The position numbers and the translations under genes were made by a program. Positions 55,045 to 64,000 of a DNA stretch of 64,000 bases are shown piece by piece. This stretch comes from Planktothricoides sp. SR001 (lineage in GTDB: Bacteria; Cyanobacteriota; Cyanobacteriia; Cyanobacteriales; Laspinemataceae), in the NCBI RefSeq assembly GCF_001276715.1, contig NZ_LIUQ01000020.1, positions 1 through 64,000 on the forward strand. The letters run 5' to 3'. The notes beneath the pieces are model-generated. The model had not been told where the DNA came from. It made no database searches and worked only from the letters and a program-made list of their open reading frames with translations. The first letter of the stretch is position 1. Each line of letters starts with the position of its first letter.

Positions 55045-56079
55045 TTACAATTTAATCGCTGGCTTCAACTCTGGCTGAACCTCTGGGTTAAAGAATTGCT
55101 GATTTTTCACCAAATTAGGCATCACTAAATCGGCAATAATCGGCACATGATCTGAACCTAAACTAGGCCCAAGGCGCAGATCCGCCACTTGAATTTCCTC
55201 ACTAACTAAGCAATGGTCAACGGGAATAGCTTTGAAGAAATTTTTTGCTTGATAAGTGGGCAAGATGCCGAAACCTTGACGAGTATTTATTAACCGGGAA
55301 TTTTTTAAGGTATTTTCGTAATATGGCGACCACATCGTCACGTTTAAATCTCCCGCCACCACCACAGGTTTTTTTAGTGCCGCAACAGTTTCAGCCATTT
55401 CTTTTAACTGTTCATTGCGCCAATTAAATCCATCCTGACCAAATACAAATGGCGGATAAGCATGACTGGCAATCAGGGAAAAATCAGCCCCTTGATTAAT
55501 ATCAGTAATCACATAGCCACGATTTTTACCATGAATGTTTAGCTTAGGATTTTCTAGGGGCAGAGTGCTATAAATTTGGATATCAATCTTTTCTGCACTC
55601 ACATGATAGTTAAAAGTATCATCTAATTTTTTCAGTTCTTGGATCCATTGATTACTCGCCTCCATAAAAATGGCAATATCAGGTTTTTCGGTTTTCACCC
55701 AAGAAATTACCTGATCGTATTCAGAGTTACTAGCTAATACATTAAACGCCAAAACTCGCAGAGTTTGCGGGGGATTACTGGCAGCAATTCCTTGGGGAAT
55801 ATACCAAGGCAAAATTTCCATACCATTGATAAAAATACTCACTAAACTCACCACGACCCATTGTTGCCGCTGAGTTAAGAAAAAGTAAACTAAAGCAGAT
55901 ATTCCGATCGCTAAGTATTGGGCTTTAAAAGAGTTGGTAACATCCAAATATTGATGGTATAAGCCCAAGTATCCCGCTAAGGATAAGCACATCGTCATCA
56001 GGATGAGTGCCACAAAAGCATAGAAAATCCATTGGTTTAGCGCCGAATTCGATCGCCCTTGGAAAACCGTCATAAGCAA
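55045..56079 (-). CDS. Membrane-anchored endonuclease/exonuclease/phosphatase family protein
   Basis: A 344-aa protein with hydrophobic segments at about 16-40, 45-65 and 72-90, then an EEP (AP-endonuclease-like) fold with VLAFNVLAS, Glu in FMEASN, AGDLNVTMWSPY, VDHCLVS and GSDHVPI. All catalytic acid, Asn and His positions are visible, so it should be active. The EEP domain faces the periplasm if the helices are odd in number. The natural substrate (nucleic acid, phospholipid or sphingolipid) is unknown. The start ATG at 56079 is a good fit. Confidence 0.88.
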   Translation of the reverse strand: MLMTVFQGRSNSALNQWIFYAFVALILMTMCLSLAGYLGLYHQYLDVTNSFKAQYLAIGISALVYFFLTQRQQWVVVSLVSIFINGMEILPWYIPQGIAASNPPQTLRVLAFNVLASNSEYDQVISWVKTEKPDIAIFMEASNQWIQELKKLDDTFNYHVSAEKIDIQIYSTLPLENPKLNIHGKNRGYVITDINQGADFSLIASHAYPPFVFGQDGFNWRNEQLKEMAETVAALKKPVVVAGDLNVTMWSPYYENTLKNSRLINTRQGFGILPTYQAKNFFKAIPVDHCLVSEEIQVADLRLGPSLGSDHVPIIADLVMPNLVKNQQFFNPEVQPELKPAIKL

Positions 56080-56379
56080 AGATGTTTCTCGCAGATCGCA
56101 AAATTAATCCTTTTTACTATAACTGGCGATCGCCTCATCGGAATAGGCAGAGTGGCCCCCGGTCGGATCCGGCGACTTTTCTCCGACCGAAAGCCCCGAA
56201 AGCCCCGAAAGCACTACCTACATTCACGCGATCGCCTTAAATCGATGATTGATTAAACAATCAATAATAAATAAAACTTAATAATTAAGGGAAGATTCTC
56301 AAGAAGAAATAACAAATATCACTGGATGATCGAGAAAAAAATATCAGCTAATAACTAAAAAAATAAATCAATAAAATCC
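56080..56379. other. Upstream region with an 8-bp reiterated repeat
   Basis: Contains a short 'cgaaagccc' reiteration near 56187-56212 and AT-rich sequence. No gene seen. Confidence 0.45.
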
Positions 56380-56409
56380 TTGACACTTCTGTTCAATATT
56401 AGTTATAAA
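56380..56409 (+). promoter_or_regulatory. Sigma-70-type promoter for the 147-aa gene
   Basis: TTGACA at 56380-56385 and TATAAA at 56404-56409 with an 18-bp spacer, about 130 bp ahead of the start codon. Confidence 0.55.
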
Positions 56410-56539
56410 GGAAGAGTATCATAACTTAAGCAGGCTCTAGATTTACATTAAATATCTGCATATGCGATTTTGGTGATAAATACCCAGCATAAGTTAATCT
56501 TTGATGCGTAAATAATCAGTATCAATCAAAAGACCGTAT

Positions 56540-56983
56540 ATGAGAACACAATCTTTGCTTGCACCCTTGAGTTGTTCGGCTTTAATTAGCGCTGGATTAG
56601 GCTTATTGATGCCGGTTTTGCCTGCCTTAGCCGTCACTTCTGAAGTCAACAATATCAACCCTGTAGAGCATTCTAGTGTGACAAATTCTGAGCAATTTCT
56701 GATCTCTCAAGGGGGGTGCCCAAGAGCGAAGGTCATCGAGGCTTATGAAACCGATACCTACTATGCCTCAATTTGTGAGGATCGCAATGGGGAGCGGTTT
56801 TATTATGGCCAACACAAAGGCAACGGAAGTTCGGTCAACGTCTACGGAGTCGAATCCACAGATAGTGGATACTACATAGCGTATACCACCGATGATTCCG
56901 GGAATGAATACACTTACATGGTTGGGCCATCTTTGGATGTTTATAAGAACGGTGATTTGATTTTTTCTGAACCGACTTATTAA
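56540..56983 (+). CDS. Small secreted protein
   Basis: A 147-aa protein with a signal peptide (hydrophobic 7-29, cleavage after ALA near residue 31). The mature part contains CPRAKVIEAYETDTYYASIC, a repeated Tyr-rich segment (RFYYGQHKG, GYYIAYTTDD) and two Cys that may form a disulfide. No family recognised. Expressed from the consensus-like promoter at 56380. Confidence 0.78.
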   Translation: MRTQSLLAPLSCSALISAGLGLLMPVLPALAVTSEVNNINPVEHSSVTNSEQFLISQGGCPRAKVIEAYETDTYYASICEDRNGERFYYGQHKGNGSSVNVYGVESTDSGYYIAYTTDDSGNEYTYMVGPSLDVYKNGDLIFSEPTY

Positions 56984-57530
56984 TCAATAATTGGTCACTT
57001 AAAAACCAATTTTTTCAGAACATCAGGGATGATCTACAAAAATTTTGACAGCTTTTTAGTTTTTATGGTAAAACACAGCATGATAGTTAAACCAGCCCAC
57101 CGCTTGTCTTAACTATCATGTTCTTTCACGTTTTCCTGGGTTAAAGGTGATGAAATTACCAACGCCCAGGGTATATCGGATTAGATCGGGGTGAATCGAT
57201 GATGATTAGACCCGGAGAAATTCAGTTTGTGGATAAAAATAATCAAAATAAAAAGGCGATCGCCTCAACTATGTCTTGAAAAGAAATTTGAGAAGTGCGA
57301 TCGCCCATAAGGGGGAGATAATTTGTGGATGCTATAAAACCGCCACAAACTTTTTACATGAATAGATTATAACTCCAGTTTTTCTATTTTGTCAACAATA
57401 GTCGATCTACTTTTTGCTTACCGAAAAATCGGCTATTCTCCGAGGATTTACGGATCGGGGGTCACATCCCAAACCGACGGGAAACGACGTCAAAGCCGGG
57501 GGGAGAAGGGAAAATTATTAATTAAAGGGA
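56984..57530. other. Intergenic region with a 12-bp perfect inverted repeat
   Basis: CATGATAGTTAA (57079-57090) and TTAACTATCATG (57109-57120) form a perfect hairpin 96 bp downstream of the secreted-protein gene. No gene is supported in the 547-bp spacer. Confidence 0.55.
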
Positions 57531-59030
57531 TTAATTAAAGGGGTTTGAGGGGGGTGAGGATGACCGAGAGGCGATCGCTTCGGCGACGATTTTGCCAGAA
57601 CAGATCGTTCCGGGAATTCCTGCCCCTGGATGAGTTCCAGCCCCCACCAAGTAAAGATTTTCCACATCTTCGCTATGATTGTGGGGTCGAAACCAAGCGG
57701 ATTGCATCAAAGTTGGTTGCACGGAAAAAGCACTGCCCAAGTAACTATTGAGGGTATCCCGGAAATGCAGGGGATCGATGTAACGTTCCGTCAAAATATG
57801 TTGAGATAAATTTGGCAAGTAGCGCTGTTCTAAATAGTGGATAATTTGATCTCGGTAAGATTTCGCCTGAGTTCGCCAATCCGTCAGCCCCGCTAAATTG
57901 GGCACGGGAGAGAGGACATACCAAGCGTCACAACCTTCAGGGGCGATCGCCGGATCCGTGGCAGTGGGACGATGTAAATATAAGGAAAAATCCGCCGCTA
58001 ACTGCTTGCGGTCAAAAATATCCTGCATTAACTCCCGATACCGTGGGGCCATGATAATTTCATGGTGTCCCATTTGCTCATAACGGCGATTGGTGCCGAA
58101 GTAGAGGACAAACAACGACATAGAATAATTCATCTTTTTGAGGCGGCGATCGCGGTATTTTCGGCGAAACTTTTCCGGTACCAAATTCAAATAAGTATGG
58201 GCGACATCCCCATTACTGACAATCACATCAGCGGCAATAAATTCCCCATTTTTCAGCTTTACCCCATCGGCTTTGCGGGTATTTTCATTCATAGAAATTT
58301 GCTCAACCTCAGTATTGAGGAAAATTTCCCCGCCCATTTCTGTAAACAACCGTACCAAGGCTTGAACCAGCGCCCCAGTGCCGCCCATTGCATACCAAAT
58401 TCCTTGATGTTGTTCTAATTGGTGAATCATCGCATAAATCGCCGAACTGGTAAAAGGATTTCCCCCAATCAATAGGGGATGAAAACTAAAAACTTGCCGC
58501 AATCTTTCATCCTTAATATATTGATTCACAAAGGAAGTGACAGATTTATAGGATTGCAACTGCAACATATCCGGCGCCACTGGCAACATATCCGTAAACC
58601 GGCTAAAGGCTTTGGTCATCAAGGGAAATCCTTTTTGATAAATTTGCTCCGTAGCTTGAGCAAATTGCTCATATCCTGCCACATCTGCGGGATTAAATTG
58701 CCGAATTTGCTCAATTAAAGCATCGCGATCGCTGTTATAATAAAAAGCGGAACCATCGGCAAATCTCACGGTATAAAAAGGGTCAAGGGGAACTAACTGG
58801 ACATAATCACTGGTTTTTTTGCCATGCAGTTGAAATAACTCATCAATCAACTGGGGCGCCGTAATAATCGTCGGCTCGCCATCAAAAATAAAGCCATCTT
58901 GTTCATAAACATAAGCCCGACCTCCTGGGCGATCGCGCTTGTCCAAAATCTGCACCTGATGTCCTTGGGCTTGCAATCTAATTGCTGCCGATAAACCGCC
59001 AAAGCCACTGCCCATTACTACAATTTTCAT
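57531..59030 (-). CDS. crtI: CrtI-type phytoene desaturase-like protein
   Basis: A 499-aa FAD oxidoreductase. The Rossmann motif VMGSGFGGLSAAI lies at 5-17, and the C-terminus has VGAGTHPGAGIPG. Over the whole length the protein reads like bacterial CrtI (for example GGRAYVYE, FSFHPLLIGGNPF, GGTGALVQAL, YRELMQDIFD, QSAWFRPHN), much closer to it than to CrtP, CrtQ or CrtH. In bacteria CrtI takes phytoene to lycopene in one enzyme. Most cyanobacteria use CrtP/CrtQ/CrtH instead, so this gene is unexpected. The substrate is unproven. Confidence 0.85.
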   Translation of the reverse strand: MKIVVMGSGFGGLSAAIRLQAQGHQVQILDKRDRPGGRAYVYEQDGFIFDGEPTIITAPQLIDELFQLHGKKTSDYVQLVPLDPFYTVRFADGSAFYYNSDRDALIEQIRQFNPADVAGYEQFAQATEQIYQKGFPLMTKAFSRFTDMLPVAPDMLQLQSYKSVTSFVNQYIKDERLRQVFSFHPLLIGGNPFTSSAIYAMIHQLEQHQGIWYAMGGTGALVQALVRLFTEMGGEIFLNTEVEQISMNENTRKADGVKLKNGEFIAADVIVSNGDVAHTYLNLVPEKFRRKYRDRRLKKMNYSMSLFVLYFGTNRRYEQMGHHEIIMAPRYRELMQDIFDRKQLAADFSLYLHRPTATDPAIAPEGCDAWYVLSPVPNLAGLTDWRTQAKSYRDQIIHYLEQRYLPNLSQHILTERYIDPLHFRDTLNSYLGSAFSVQPTLMQSAWFRPHNHSEDVENLYLVGAGTHPGAGIPGTICSGKIVAEAIASRSSSPPSNPFN

Positions 59031-59098
59031 CTGATTTTATTTCACCTATTTCACCCAGATTGCCATAATGCATCAAACAAGTTGCATGCATTCTGATC

Positions 59099-59941
59099 TT
59101 AATCCCGTTGTTCCACTACTCCGACTAAAGACTGTAAATCAAACAGGCGATCGCCCCCACTCAAACAAATTCCCGCACTAATTACCGTCAAATCCTCTTT
59201 AGCGATCGCCGAAGTATGACACTCCCCCGTAGTCGTAGTCCATTCCACCAACCAATAATCATCCCCGCGATCTTCAAACTTTTGTAACTCACCGCCCCCC
59301 ATTTTCAAAGCCTGCTGTAAACGCCCTTCATCATTTTTCTGATGAAAATTGCCACTCTGGTTTGCCCGCAACTCATAAGCGATTCGCATTTCTGGAGTCA
59401 TCCCTTTAAATCGCAGTTTTTCCGGTGGCGTCATCTGCTGAAATTGCAGGCACAACTCCTGGGTCGCGATCGGATCTGCCCGTCGATCGATCGCTTCAAA
59501 CCACCAAGAAGCCCCATCAAATCGAGCCATAATCGGGTCAAAGGATCCAGCCTCACTCACCAAATGCACCACCACGGGCTGAACCACGGACTGAATTAAT
59601 CCCATGCGCTGCCGCAAATCCGACTCATTCACCGGATAAGCTAACCAACTTTTCCCTTGAATGCGATCGACTAACCACAAACGCACTAAAGGAAATTGGG
59701 CTAAATATTCCGTAATCTCTGGTAAATCTGCCTCCGCCACCAACCGGGCAGTTTTCTCATTTATCGGTTGAAAAATTCCCCAACCTTCAAACTTTTTCGA
59801 TTTCGGAGTAAAAGTATAAATCAACCCCGCCACACGAGTTCTAACTTTTCCCCCCCTGACCGACGGAGCAACAAATTGGGTTTCGCAAAGTTGGGCTAAT
59901 TCGGCGGCAATTTGCTTGATTAAATTTCTAATATCTGCCAT
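59099..59941 (-). CDS. Hypothetical protein of the KptA operon
   Basis: A 280-aa soluble protein with no family recognised. The N-terminal 100 residues have a mixed alpha/beta pattern with a positively charged RGGKVRTRVAG segment; the middle has WWFEAIDRRADP; the C-terminus has DDYWLVEWTT. It is 22 bp downstream of kptA, so co-transcribed. Any link to RNA is inference from context. Confidence 0.7.
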   Translation of the reverse strand: MADIRNLIKQIAAELAQLCETQFVAPSVRGGKVRTRVAGLIYTFTPKSKKFEGWGIFQPINEKTARLVAEADLPEITEYLAQFPLVRLWLVDRIQGKSWLAYPVNESDLRQRMGLIQSVVQPVVVHLVSEAGSFDPIMARFDGASWWFEAIDRRADPIATQELCLQFQQMTPPEKLRFKGMTPEMRIAYELRANQSGNFHQKNDEGRLQQALKMGGGELQKFEDRGDDYWLVEWTTTTGECHTSAIAKEDLTVISAGICLSGGDRLFDLQSLVGVVEQRD

Positions 59942-59963
59942 AAATTATCTTTTGCCAGAAATT

Positions 59964-60533
59964 TCAGGTAATTTGCTGTAATTGCTGTAAAAGCTGCAAA
60001 AATTCTGGCGGCACTTTGTCCACCAACCAAACGCCATTATCACTCCGATAAAACGGATAACCTTGGGCATCCATAGCGGCAGCATCTACCATAAAGACCA
60101 CCGGACGACCGTGGCGTTCTCCTACCTTTTTGGCGATCGCTATTTCAGCGGACAAATGCACATGATGACGGCTCATTTTCTGCAATCCTTGCTTCAGAAT
60201 TGAATCCACCGCACTTGCTGCCGTACCGTGATACAGCTTCTCTGGAGGCTTGACTGCTGCTAACTGGAGGTCAACCGCAACACTATGGCCTTGATTTGCC
60301 CTAATTTTACCTTTAGTTTCATCAAAAGAAAAACGTTTTTTATCATTTTTAGCCACCACTGCTTGCAACTCATCCGCCGAAATGGGAAAGCCATCTTTTG
60401 CAGCGGCAGCTAACAGCATTTCTACCGGAACCCAACCGCTAACATCCAGAGTTAAACCCAGTTTTTCTGGCTGGTGACGTAAATGATAGCTCAGATATTT
60501 ACTAATTTTTACCAATCGCGATTGATGCATCAT
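59964..60533 (-). CDS. kptA: RNA 2'-phosphotransferase Tpt1/KptA
   Basis: A 189-aa enzyme that moves a 2'-phosphate from an RNA splice junction to NAD. The conserved Arg-His pair is at 19-20 (HLRHQP), with HGT (LYHGT) and RHHVHLS later; together these form the known active-site Arg-His-Arg-Arg set. Bacteria lack the tRNA splicing that makes its eukaryotic substrate, so its normal role here is unknown. It lies 12 bp downstream of the AAA ATPase gene and 22 bp upstream of the next gene. Confidence 0.95.
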   Translation of the reverse strand: MMHQSRLVKISKYLSYHLRHQPEKLGLTLDVSGWVPVEMLLAAAAKDGFPISADELQAVVAKNDKKRFSFDETKGKIRANQGHSVAVDLQLAAVKPPEKLYHGTAASAVDSILKQGLQKMSRHHVHLSAEIAIAKKVGERHGRPVVFMVDAAAMDAQGYPFYRSDNGVWLVDKVPPEFLQLLQQLQQIT

Positions 60534-60545
60534 TTTAACCGTGCC

Positions 60546-61763
60546 TCAAACAAACTGATAAGTAAATTCAGAGATTAAATCAACTCGACCTTTGCGTAAA
60601 AAAGCCGGATCGAGTCTTTCGGTAGTATTACAGGTCATTAAAACCACCAATCGCTGTTGGTCTTGAATCCCCGATTCTGAAATCACACTTTTGTATAAAG
60701 TACCATCAAGTAAACTGAGAATATGCTCAGTTTTGCTTGTCCATTGAGCCGCTTCTCTGGCTCGATCTTGGGCTAAGTTATCCGCTTCATTAATAATTAA
60801 GCAAATCCGCTCTAAATAACTCGGTGGGATAAAGTTTTCTACCGCATCATGGTCAAGAATAAATATCACATAACCCAAGGGGGATAAAATTTCGTGAGCG
60901 ATCGCTTGTGTCCAGGCAGTTTTTCCTGTACCGGGCTTTCCTTGGACCAAAACCGCTAATTGTTCTTGGTTGAGAATAGCTTCTTTCACCTCATGGGTAA
61001 AGCTTTGAATATTGCTAGGAAAAGAACTCAGGGGATATTGGCTATGAATTTTCCCCACGCGAGTTTGATAACCACTCAGCATCACCGCTAAATTTTTGGT
61101 AGCTTGGCTGACCAAATAACCTAATTTTTTGGCCATAAGAGTATATCGTTTAATGGTACTGCCCCCACTGTTAATTTGCAGCCATATATCTGGTTTTGAC
61201 CAATAAGCGAAAATGGTGCCGATCGCATCTAATTTTTCCCATTTGTCAAAGCGATCCACAGGATAATAAAAATGTCGCTCATCGTAACATTGGAGAATCA
61301 TATCCGGGCGACCGATTAAATCTAAAATTGCGAAAACGGTAATTTCTTGTAGCCTGCGGAGAACATAATCAATGGGAATAGTATCCCGGTTGACCAACTG
61401 GAATACCGGAGTTTCTGTACTCAGGGTTTCTAGATAATCCTGATTAGGCAGGGGCGGTTCTGGGGTAATATAGTCCCAAAAATCATCGATATTATAGCGT
61501 AAATCTTCGGAAAACAAATTCAAAATATTCGCCCACCAAGCATAGTTATTTCTGCCTAAATTATCGGCGATTCGACTGAGCAAATCTAAACTTTTTTGAG
61601 TTATTTTCCACGGATCATTAGACACCAGTTCTAATAAAAATTGCGGATCCAGGTCACGATATAAGGGTCGCCAACCATTTCTTAACAGGTCTTGTTCTTG
61701 ATTTTTTCTATACATAGGGCTGTCGTTATAATCTCGAAAATATCTCATGCCCATAGGTTTCAA
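60546..61763 (-). CDS. AAA ATPase of the KptA operon
   Basis: A 405-aa protein. The N-terminal 250 residues are helical, Trp/Tyr-rich and unfamiliar. The AAA domain has Walker A GKPGTGKT (275-282), then the Walker B segment reads INEAD with Asn in place of the usual first Asp, and a sensor-like CNTTERLDPAFLRKGRVD near the end. The latter is typical of BCS1-like AAA ATPases. The N-terminal domain may bind a partner or substrate. First gene of the three-gene unit. The start 61763 has nearby alternatives at 61754 and 61748. Confidence 0.82.
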   Translation of the reverse strand: MKPMGMRYFRDYNDSPMYRKNQEQDLLRNGWRPLYRDLDPQFLLELVSNDPWKITQKSLDLLSRIADNLGRNNYAWWANILNLFSEDLRYNIDDFWDYITPEPPLPNQDYLETLSTETPVFQLVNRDTIPIDYVLRRLQEITVFAILDLIGRPDMILQCYDERHFYYPVDRFDKWEKLDAIGTIFAYWSKPDIWLQINSGGSTIKRYTLMAKKLGYLVSQATKNLAVMLSGYQTRVGKIHSQYPLSSFPSNIQSFTHEVKEAILNQEQLAVLVQGKPGTGKTAWTQAIAHEILSPLGYVIFILDHDAVENFIPPSYLERICLIINEADNLAQDRAREAAQWTSKTEHILSLLDGTLYKSVISESGIQDQQRLVVLMTCNTTERLDPAFLRKGRVDLISEFTYQFV

Positions 61764-62146
61764 GTAGGTCTATGATAATGAATGCGATGATGAATGCGAT
61801 GATGAATGCTGTGAGTGAATCAGATGGTCTAAAGCTGGTTTATGGACATTTAAAGAATAGAATATCGATTAGACCGTTGAACAGCATTTTGAGTCAATCT
61901 TTCAATCAATAATTGAATATGTTAGCACCTCTCAACGAAATGTATTATTAAATAATACATTGTATTACGAAAATAATAACACAAAAAATACAGAATTTGC
62001 CCACTTAACACAGAAATATTGGCCAAATCAACAGAAACCGCCACCTCTGGCATGAGATGACGGTGACAAATCAGTCATGTTGATCGTGTTTCGCATTCCG
62101 CCCCTGTGGTCAATGGGCGATCGCGACCATTCTCAGGGGAGAATCA
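61764..62146. other. Intergenic region with short repeats
   Basis: Contains reiterated 'gatgaatgc' (about 61778-61810) and an ATGTATTAT/ATAATACAT hairpin near 61940-61961. No gene seen. Confidence 0.5.
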
Positions 62147-62821
62147 TCATCTAGCCCAATAGGTGCCTCGCCAAATATAGAAAAATAAAATACTCCCAAT
62201 CAAAGCACCCAGATTCCATTTAAATGAATTTTTGAGCAAAACCTGACGCTGACTGCTTCGAGTGGCTTGAGTTTGAGCGGGTAACTGTTCTTTCGCGGTA
62301 GCAACTCGTGAGAGAATATCTGATTTAAGCTCCTGAGTTTTGGTCGTATCTACCGGCAACCCTATGCGGTTAAGTTCCACAGCCAGGTCTTGCAGTTGTT
62401 CAGTGCTGCTTTGATTGACTTGAGTTTCCACGGCTTCGAGTTCAGCCTGCCTTTGTTGGGCTTGCGCTTGAATATTTTGATTATTTTCGGCATTGATCCG
62501 CAGGGTATTATTAATCCCTAGAGGCAAGAGCAATAAAAAGGCGATCGCCAACAATAAAGAAAACCAAGATACAATTTTTAAGAAAATATCTTCTAAGCGA
62601 TTGCGCTCATAATCTTCCCCAAAAAAAACCATCACCAGTCCTAACAATGGCACCGGCAACCGTTCCACAACTGCGCCCATTGCCTGCAATTCCCAGGCCG
62701 CGTTAGTCAACTGAGGTGGATAAAAAACTAGAAGATTGTCAGCCAGTGCAAACAGCAATAAACCGTACCCTACCAAGCGTAGTCTATAGATGGAAAGTCC
62801 TTGTTCTTGCGAGCCACTCAT
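62147..62821 (-). CDS. HpsJ-like protein, cyanoexosortase-associated
   Basis: A 224-aa membrane protein with hydrophobic segments at about 13-31, 48-66 and 80-103, a coiled-coil (about 110-195) and a C-terminal helix (about 202-219). It matches the HpsJ-like family found beside cyanoexosortase A. HpsJ of filamentous cyanobacteria takes part in hormogonium polysaccharide export. It is last in a minus-strand run with the two exosortase genes; a 116-bp gap with 9-bp repeats precedes it. Confidence 0.82.
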   Translation of the reverse strand: MSGSQEQGLSIYRLRLVGYGLLLFALADNLLVFYPPQLTNAAWELQAMGAVVERLPVPLLGLVMVFFGEDYERNRLEDIFLKIVSWFSLLLAIAFLLLLPLGINNTLRINAENNQNIQAQAQQRQAELEAVETQVNQSSTEQLQDLAVELNRIGLPVDTTKTQELKSDILSRVATAKEQLPAQTQATRSSQRQVLLKNSFKWNLGALIGSILFFYIWRGTYWAR

Positions 62822-62880
62822 AAAATTAGCACCCTCCCTTTTATACTTGATATTTTATTTATCTAGCTATCTAATTCTTT

Positions 62881-62916
62881 GATAGCTTTGATAGCTTTGA
62901 TAGCTTTGATAGCTTT
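62881..62916. repeat. Four 9-bp tandem repeats (gatagcttt)
   Basis: Exact units at 62881, 62890, 62899 and 62908, between the HpsJ-like and exosortase-associated genes. Confidence 0.9.
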
Positions 62917-62937
62917 GAGTGAATTATGATTAGTGAA

Positions 62938-63612
62938 TTATCGCTGTGGAAATCGTGGCTGCCACCATTCATACCAAGAAAACCAAACCTCTTCTAACAC
63001 AGGGTAAAGTTCTTTTGGTGATTTCCCGGTTTCGATGGGTATAGATAACGTTGTCCAGAGACAACGACTGTCTCTCAAAGGCGCTCTTCCCAGCAGCCAA
63101 GGAATAATTCGACCCAACTGAAAAGCTTGACTGTTGTACTTTTGGCCAAACTGGTCTGTAGTCAATGTAGTTCCAGGGATAGGGTTAATGCAGGCAGCAA
63201 GGTTAACGCGATTTTCCTTCTGCCAAAGACCATAAAAACCGATGTTTTTATCTTGCCGCATTTCTACTTTATTCTGTACCCAGTTTTCATAACCATACTG
63301 TTCAATGACACCCTGGAGACCGGAGGCGTTATCCAGCACCACATAGTACATTTTGATGTCCAGGGAACGGTCGTCTTGCAAATATTGATAATGAGTGCCA
63401 GAGACAAACAAAGCATCTTCGGTCACGGGCAAGGGTGTGGCTTTAATCTGCTGCCACCCGGATAAAGGTACGGTTTGAGGAAAGTCAAAAGCAGATAGGG
63501 AGCGATCGCTACTTGCTGGATAGAAAATCGATTTTACCAATACCAACAGAACACCGGCAAACGTTGTCCCTAACAGGGCGATTCTAGCAGTTTTCCAGGA
63601 ATCAGCAATCAT
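62938..63612 (-). CDS. Cyanoexosortase A system-associated protein
   Basis: A 224-aa protein with one N-terminal hydrophobic helix (about 9-29) and an extracytoplasmic domain with the EpsI-like pattern (VPLSGWQQIKATPLP, YQYLQDDRSLDIKMYYV). Its partner is the exosortase upstream; the start codon is 3 bp past the exosortase stop, with a GGGAGAAT ribosome site inside the exosortase gene end. EpsI-like proteins assist exosortase-linked polysaccharide or protein export. Confidence 0.88.
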   Translation of the reverse strand: MIADSWKTARIALLGTTFAGVLLVLVKSIFYPASSDRSLSAFDFPQTVPLSGWQQIKATPLPVTEDALFVSGTHYQYLQDDRSLDIKMYYVVLDNASGLQGVIEQYGYENWVQNKVEMRQDKNIGFYGLWQKENRVNLAACINPIPGTTLTTDQFGQKYNSQAFQLGRIIPWLLGRAPLRDSRCLWTTLSIPIETGKSPKELYPVLEEVWFSWYEWWQPRFPQR

Positions 63613-63615
63613 TGA

Positions 63616-64000
63616 TTATTCTCCCGATGGTGAATTTTTCGGTTCATCTCGCAACACCGTAAACCAGCAGAATAATCCAAAAATCGCCACCGCAATCATC
63701 GAAAAAATTAGAGAACCATCCCCATAATGCCAGTATTCAAAAGCTTTTTGACCATAAAAAGCTAACAGATAGGTCATCAGAGCAACTCGGGCGCCATTGA
63801 CCACAAATGCCACCACGGTTGCACTCAGCAGCACCAAAATTTTCTGGCGTAAATTGGTGGGAAACATTAATAACACCAGCATTGCCAGTCCCAGCAATTG
63901 CAATATTGCCCCGACTCCGGTACAACCAGAAGCGACTTCTAAACTGGAGTTGGCGACAATTAGATGAACTCCTTGGCGAGTGACATTAACACCTAAATAA
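63616..64000 (-). CDS. Cyanoexosortase A, C-terminal part (runs off the window)
   Basis: The visible 127 codons carry the catalytic Cys (LEVASGCTGVG), Arg (NGARVALMTYL) and His (YWHYGDGSLIF) of exosortases, between hydrophobic helices. The reading frame is open to the right edge; the start lies outside. Exosortases cleave and sort PEP-CTERM proteins to the envelope. The substrates are not in this window. Confidence 0.92.
   Translation of the reverse strand, partial: YLGVNVTRQGVHLIVANSSLEVASGCTGVGAILQLLGLAMLVLLMFPTNLRQKILVLLSATVVAFVVNGARVALMTYLLAFYGQKAFEYWHYGDGSLIFSMIAVAIFGLFCWFTVLRDEPKNSPSGE

Overview
The window comes from a cyanobacterium, probably a filamentous Oscillatoriales-type species (inference). 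The octamer GCGATCGC (HIP1) occurs throughout. Cyanobacterial marker families are present: COP23, DUF928, NIL-ferredoxin, TxlA-type thioredoxin, CrtD and cyanoexosortase A with its partner proteins. Many intergenic regions carry arrays of 7-bp tandem repeats like the STRR repeats known from filamentous cyanobacteria. I saw no rRNA, tRNA or CRISPR array.

Layout. 1-8 kb: exported beta-carbonic anhydrase, CrtD carotenoid desaturase, CoaE, a DUF1838 protein, a small membrane protein and an M23 peptidase. 8-14 kb: an orphan C5 DNA methyltransferase, a serine-recombinase-like protein with a degenerate catalytic domain, a soluble histidine kinase and a large membrane protein. 14-20 kb: a GT39 glycosyltransferase, a zinc-ribbon membrane protein, SurE with a coupled small gene, and PheS. 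20-29 kb: a DUF433 protein, a two-gene unit (membrane-anchored coiled-coil McrB-like ATPase plus COP23 lipoprotein), a VOC protein and two multidomain histidine kinases, one with a dead receiver domain.

29-41 kb is the most distinctive region. Four genes on the minus strand, read from right to left, encode a DUF499 ATPase, a 141-residue unknown, a DUF1156 DNA methyltransferase and a PLD-SNF2 helicase. Together they look like a restriction-modification-like anti-phage cassette. Every junction between them is filled with tandem repeats, palindromes or MITEs, and one repeat block has entered the helicase reading frame without breaking it.

41-48 kb: TxlA-like thioredoxin, NIL-ferredoxin and the SbcD/SbcC nuclease pair. 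48.2-51.3 kb is a graveyard of at least two decayed copies of a giant kinase/ATPase/GAF/histidine-kinase gene. 51-57 kb: a 45-residue single-helix protein, a propeller-transglutaminase protein, DUF928, a membrane EEP-family protein and a small secreted protein. 57-62 kb: a bacterial-type CrtI-like phytoene desaturase, then a tight three-gene unit of AAA ATPase, KptA RNA 2'-phosphotransferase and an unknown. 62-64 kb: cyanoexosortase A (cut by the window edge), its associated protein and an HpsJ-like protein.
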